The notes under the pieces were generated by a model, which was given only the letters and a program-made list of their open reading frames with translations, ran no database searches and was not told the origin of the DNA. Shown here in pieces: positions 62,586 through 64,000 of a DNA stretch of 64,000 nt (its first letter is position 1; every line of letters starts with the position of its first letter). Source of the stretch: Flavobacterium sp. ALD4. GTDB lineage: Bacteria; Bacteroidota; Bacteroidia; Flavobacteriales; Flavobacteriaceae. Location of the stretch: NCBI RefSeq assembly GCF_002836475.1, contig NZ_PJBJ01000030.1, positions 310,001 through 374,000 on the forward strand. Direction: 5' to 3'. Both the position numbers and the translations under genes were made by a program.

Positions 62586-64000
62586 ATGCCGATACAATTA
62601 ATAAATTCATTTGCCTCCTGGGTTCTAAAACAAAGAATTCATCAGATTGAGCTTTTCCTGAAATACCCTAATGAGGTTCAGGATGAGTTGCTTATGGATT
62701 TAATTCAATCTGCAAAAAACACGGAACTAGGCAAGGAATATGACTATCCTTCGATACGCTCTTATGCCGCTTTTGCCGAAAGAGTTCCCATTAGTACGTA
62801 TGAAGAATTTCAACCATTAATTGAACGCACGCGTAATGGGGAACAAAATATTTTTTGGGAAACTCCTATAAAATGGTTTGCGAAATCAAGCGGAACGACT
62901 AATGCCAAAAGCAAATTTATCCCGGTAAGCCCCGAAGCCCTAGAAGATTGTCATTATAAAGGAAGTAAGGATTTATTGTGCATGTATTTGAACAATAATG
63001 AAAATTCAGAGCTCTTTACGGGCAAAAGTCTTCGTTTGGGAGGCAGCTCTCAAATACACGAAGACAACAACTCCTTTTTTGGTGATTTATCGGCGATCCT
63101 GATAGAGAACATGCCTATTTGGGCTGAATTTAGCAGCACACCGAGCAATAGAATTTCGCTAATGAGTGAGTGGGAAACAAAAATTGCCGCGATTATTAAT
63201 GATACTAAAAAAGAAAACGTAACCAGTTTTGCGGGTGTACCCTCCTGGATGTTAGTTTTAATGAATAAAATGCTCGAGGAAACAGGAAAAGGAAACCTAC
63301 TTGAAATTTGGCCAAATCTGGAAGTCTATTTCCATGGCGGCGTAAATTTTGAGCCTTACCGCGAACAATACCAAAAAATACTCCCTAAAAAGGATTTTAA
63401 ATATTACGAAATATACAATGCTTCCGAAGGTTTTTTTGCCATTCAAGACCTCAATAATTCCAACGATTTATTGTTAATGCTCGATTACGGAATCTTCTAT
63501 GAATTTATCCCAATGGATACTTTTGGCACACCAGATCAAAAGGTGGTTCGTTTAGCAGATGTAGAAATTTTTAAAAATTATGCCATAGTCATCACGACTA
63601 ATTCTGGCTTATGGCGTTATCTGATTGGTGACACCGTTCGTTTCACTTCTTTAAGCCCATACCGTATTCGAGTGACAGGCAGAACGAAACACCACATTAA
63701 CGTATTTGGAGAAGAATTAATGGTCGAAAACACGGATTTGGCTATTGCCAAAGCCTGTAAAATGACCCACGCTGAAGTCGTAGATTATACCGTTGCCCCT
63801 GTTTTTATGATCGACAGAGAAAAAGGAGCGCATGAATGGATGATTGAATTCAAACAGACTCCAAAATGCATTCACACTTTCCAAAACATATTAGACGATA
63901 CATTAAAAAATCTAAATTCTGATTACGAGGCCAAACGTCACAATAACACCACCTTGAATCCTTTAGTTATTAATGTAGCCCGCAAAAATTTGTTTTATGA
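62586..64000 (+). CDS. GH3-family protein, 3' end beyond window
   Basis: The frame opens at ATG 62586 and stays open to the window end (471 codons visible). The sequence is of the GH3 auxin-responsive promoter family: WFAKSSGTTNAKSKFIPVS is the ATP/AMP-binding P-loop-like motif, and FHGGVNFEPYREQY, YYEIYNASEGFFAIQD and LWRYLIGDTVRF follow. GH3 proteins are acyl-adenylate/amide-forming synthetases in plants; the bacterial substrates are unknown. The C-terminal part of the family (about 500 residues in all) is missing from view. A TACTATTTTTG stretch near 62495 may hold its promoter. Confidence 0.9.
   Translation, partial: MPIQLINSFASWVLKQRIHQIELFLKYPNEVQDELLMDLIQSAKNTELGKEYDYPSIRSYAAFAERVPISTYEEFQPLIERTRNGEQNIFWETPIKWFAKSSGTTNAKSKFIPVSPEALEDCHYKGSKDLLCMYLNNNENSELFTGKSLRLGGSSQIHEDNNSFFGDLSAILIENMPIWAEFSSTPSNRISLMSEWETKIAAIINDTKKENVTSFAGVPSWMLVLMNKMLEETGKGNLLEIWPNLEVYFHGGVNFEPYREQYQKILPKKDFKYYEIYNASEGFFAIQDLNNSNDLLLMLDYGIFYEFIPMDTFGTPDQKVVRLADVEIFKNYAIVITTNSGLWRYLIGDTVRFTSLSPYRIRVTGRTKHHINVFGEELMVENTDLAIAKACKMTHAEVVDYTVAPVFMIDREKGAHEWMIEFKQTPKCIHTFQNILDDTLKNLNSDYEAKRHNNTTLNPLVINVARKNLFY

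Overview
The window is AT-rich chromosomal DNA from a member of the Bacteroidota, almost certainly a flavobacterium (Flavobacterium or a close relative). Several things point there: promoters of the Bacteroidota type (a TAnnTTTG box upstream of many starts), a type IX secretion (T9SS) plug-like protein (DUF5103), a secreted protein with a 'gliding motility-associated' type B C-terminal domain, two large DUF5916 outer-membrane proteins, a folK-deoxynucleoside kinase fusion, and families such as DUF6702, DUF6370 and DUF2797. No phage, plasmid, IS element or CRISPR array was seen; most of it reads as core genome with a few decayed loci.

Layout. 1-3739: two-component signalling block, made of the 3' end of a histidine kinase, a long gene-free AT-rich gap holding two hairpins, an AraC-type response regulator (-) and a receiver-kinase hybrid (+). 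3915-8443: polyprenyl synthase, a remnant of an alkaline-phosphatase-superfamily gene, rlmN, an O-methyltransferase, a PAP2 phosphatase and a TatA-like protein. 8554-13690: M1 metallopeptidase, DUF6702 protein and a tandem family of carboxypeptidase-regulatory-like secreted proteins whose third copy is decayed. 13851-15204: pepE and two tRNA-Gly(TCC) genes embedded in degenerate 92-94 nt repeats. 15909-21772: L,D-transpeptidase-like protein and a tandem pair of DUF5916 proteins. 21912-29370: gpmI, an LRR protein, then a TetR regulator followed by a tripartite export operon (ABC, HlyD, TolC) whose ATPase motifs are degenerate. 29412-39615: map, a methyltransferase, T9SS plug-like protein, apaG, pruA, rsmG, a desaturase, an aminotransferase, purT and DUF6370.

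39621-42349 looks like a stress or redox cluster: Crp-like regulator, pirin, OsmC, a 4Fe-4S mini-ferredoxin-like gene interrupted by a -1 frame change exactly at an A AAA AAC heptamer, and an FMN reductase. 42646-48782: fabD, two small lipoproteins, galE, a DegT aminotransferase, waaA and a YegP-like protein. 48955-64000: tRNA-Leu/tRNA-Gly, mutS, a DUF1573 protein, a SpoU methyltransferase, the T9SS type B adhesin-like protein, folK-dNK, sppA, an AsmA-family protein, a DUF2797 protein and the 5' part of a GH3-family gene cut by the window end.

The most interesting non-coding signal is a structured element found three times (7404-7545, 37951-38054 on the minus strand, 42458-42550). Conserved flanks surround a stem whose sequence differs in each copy while its pairing is kept. 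It is accompanied by other palindromic repeats (38084-38105, 61485-61544) and by the degenerate tRNA-Gly-linked repeats.
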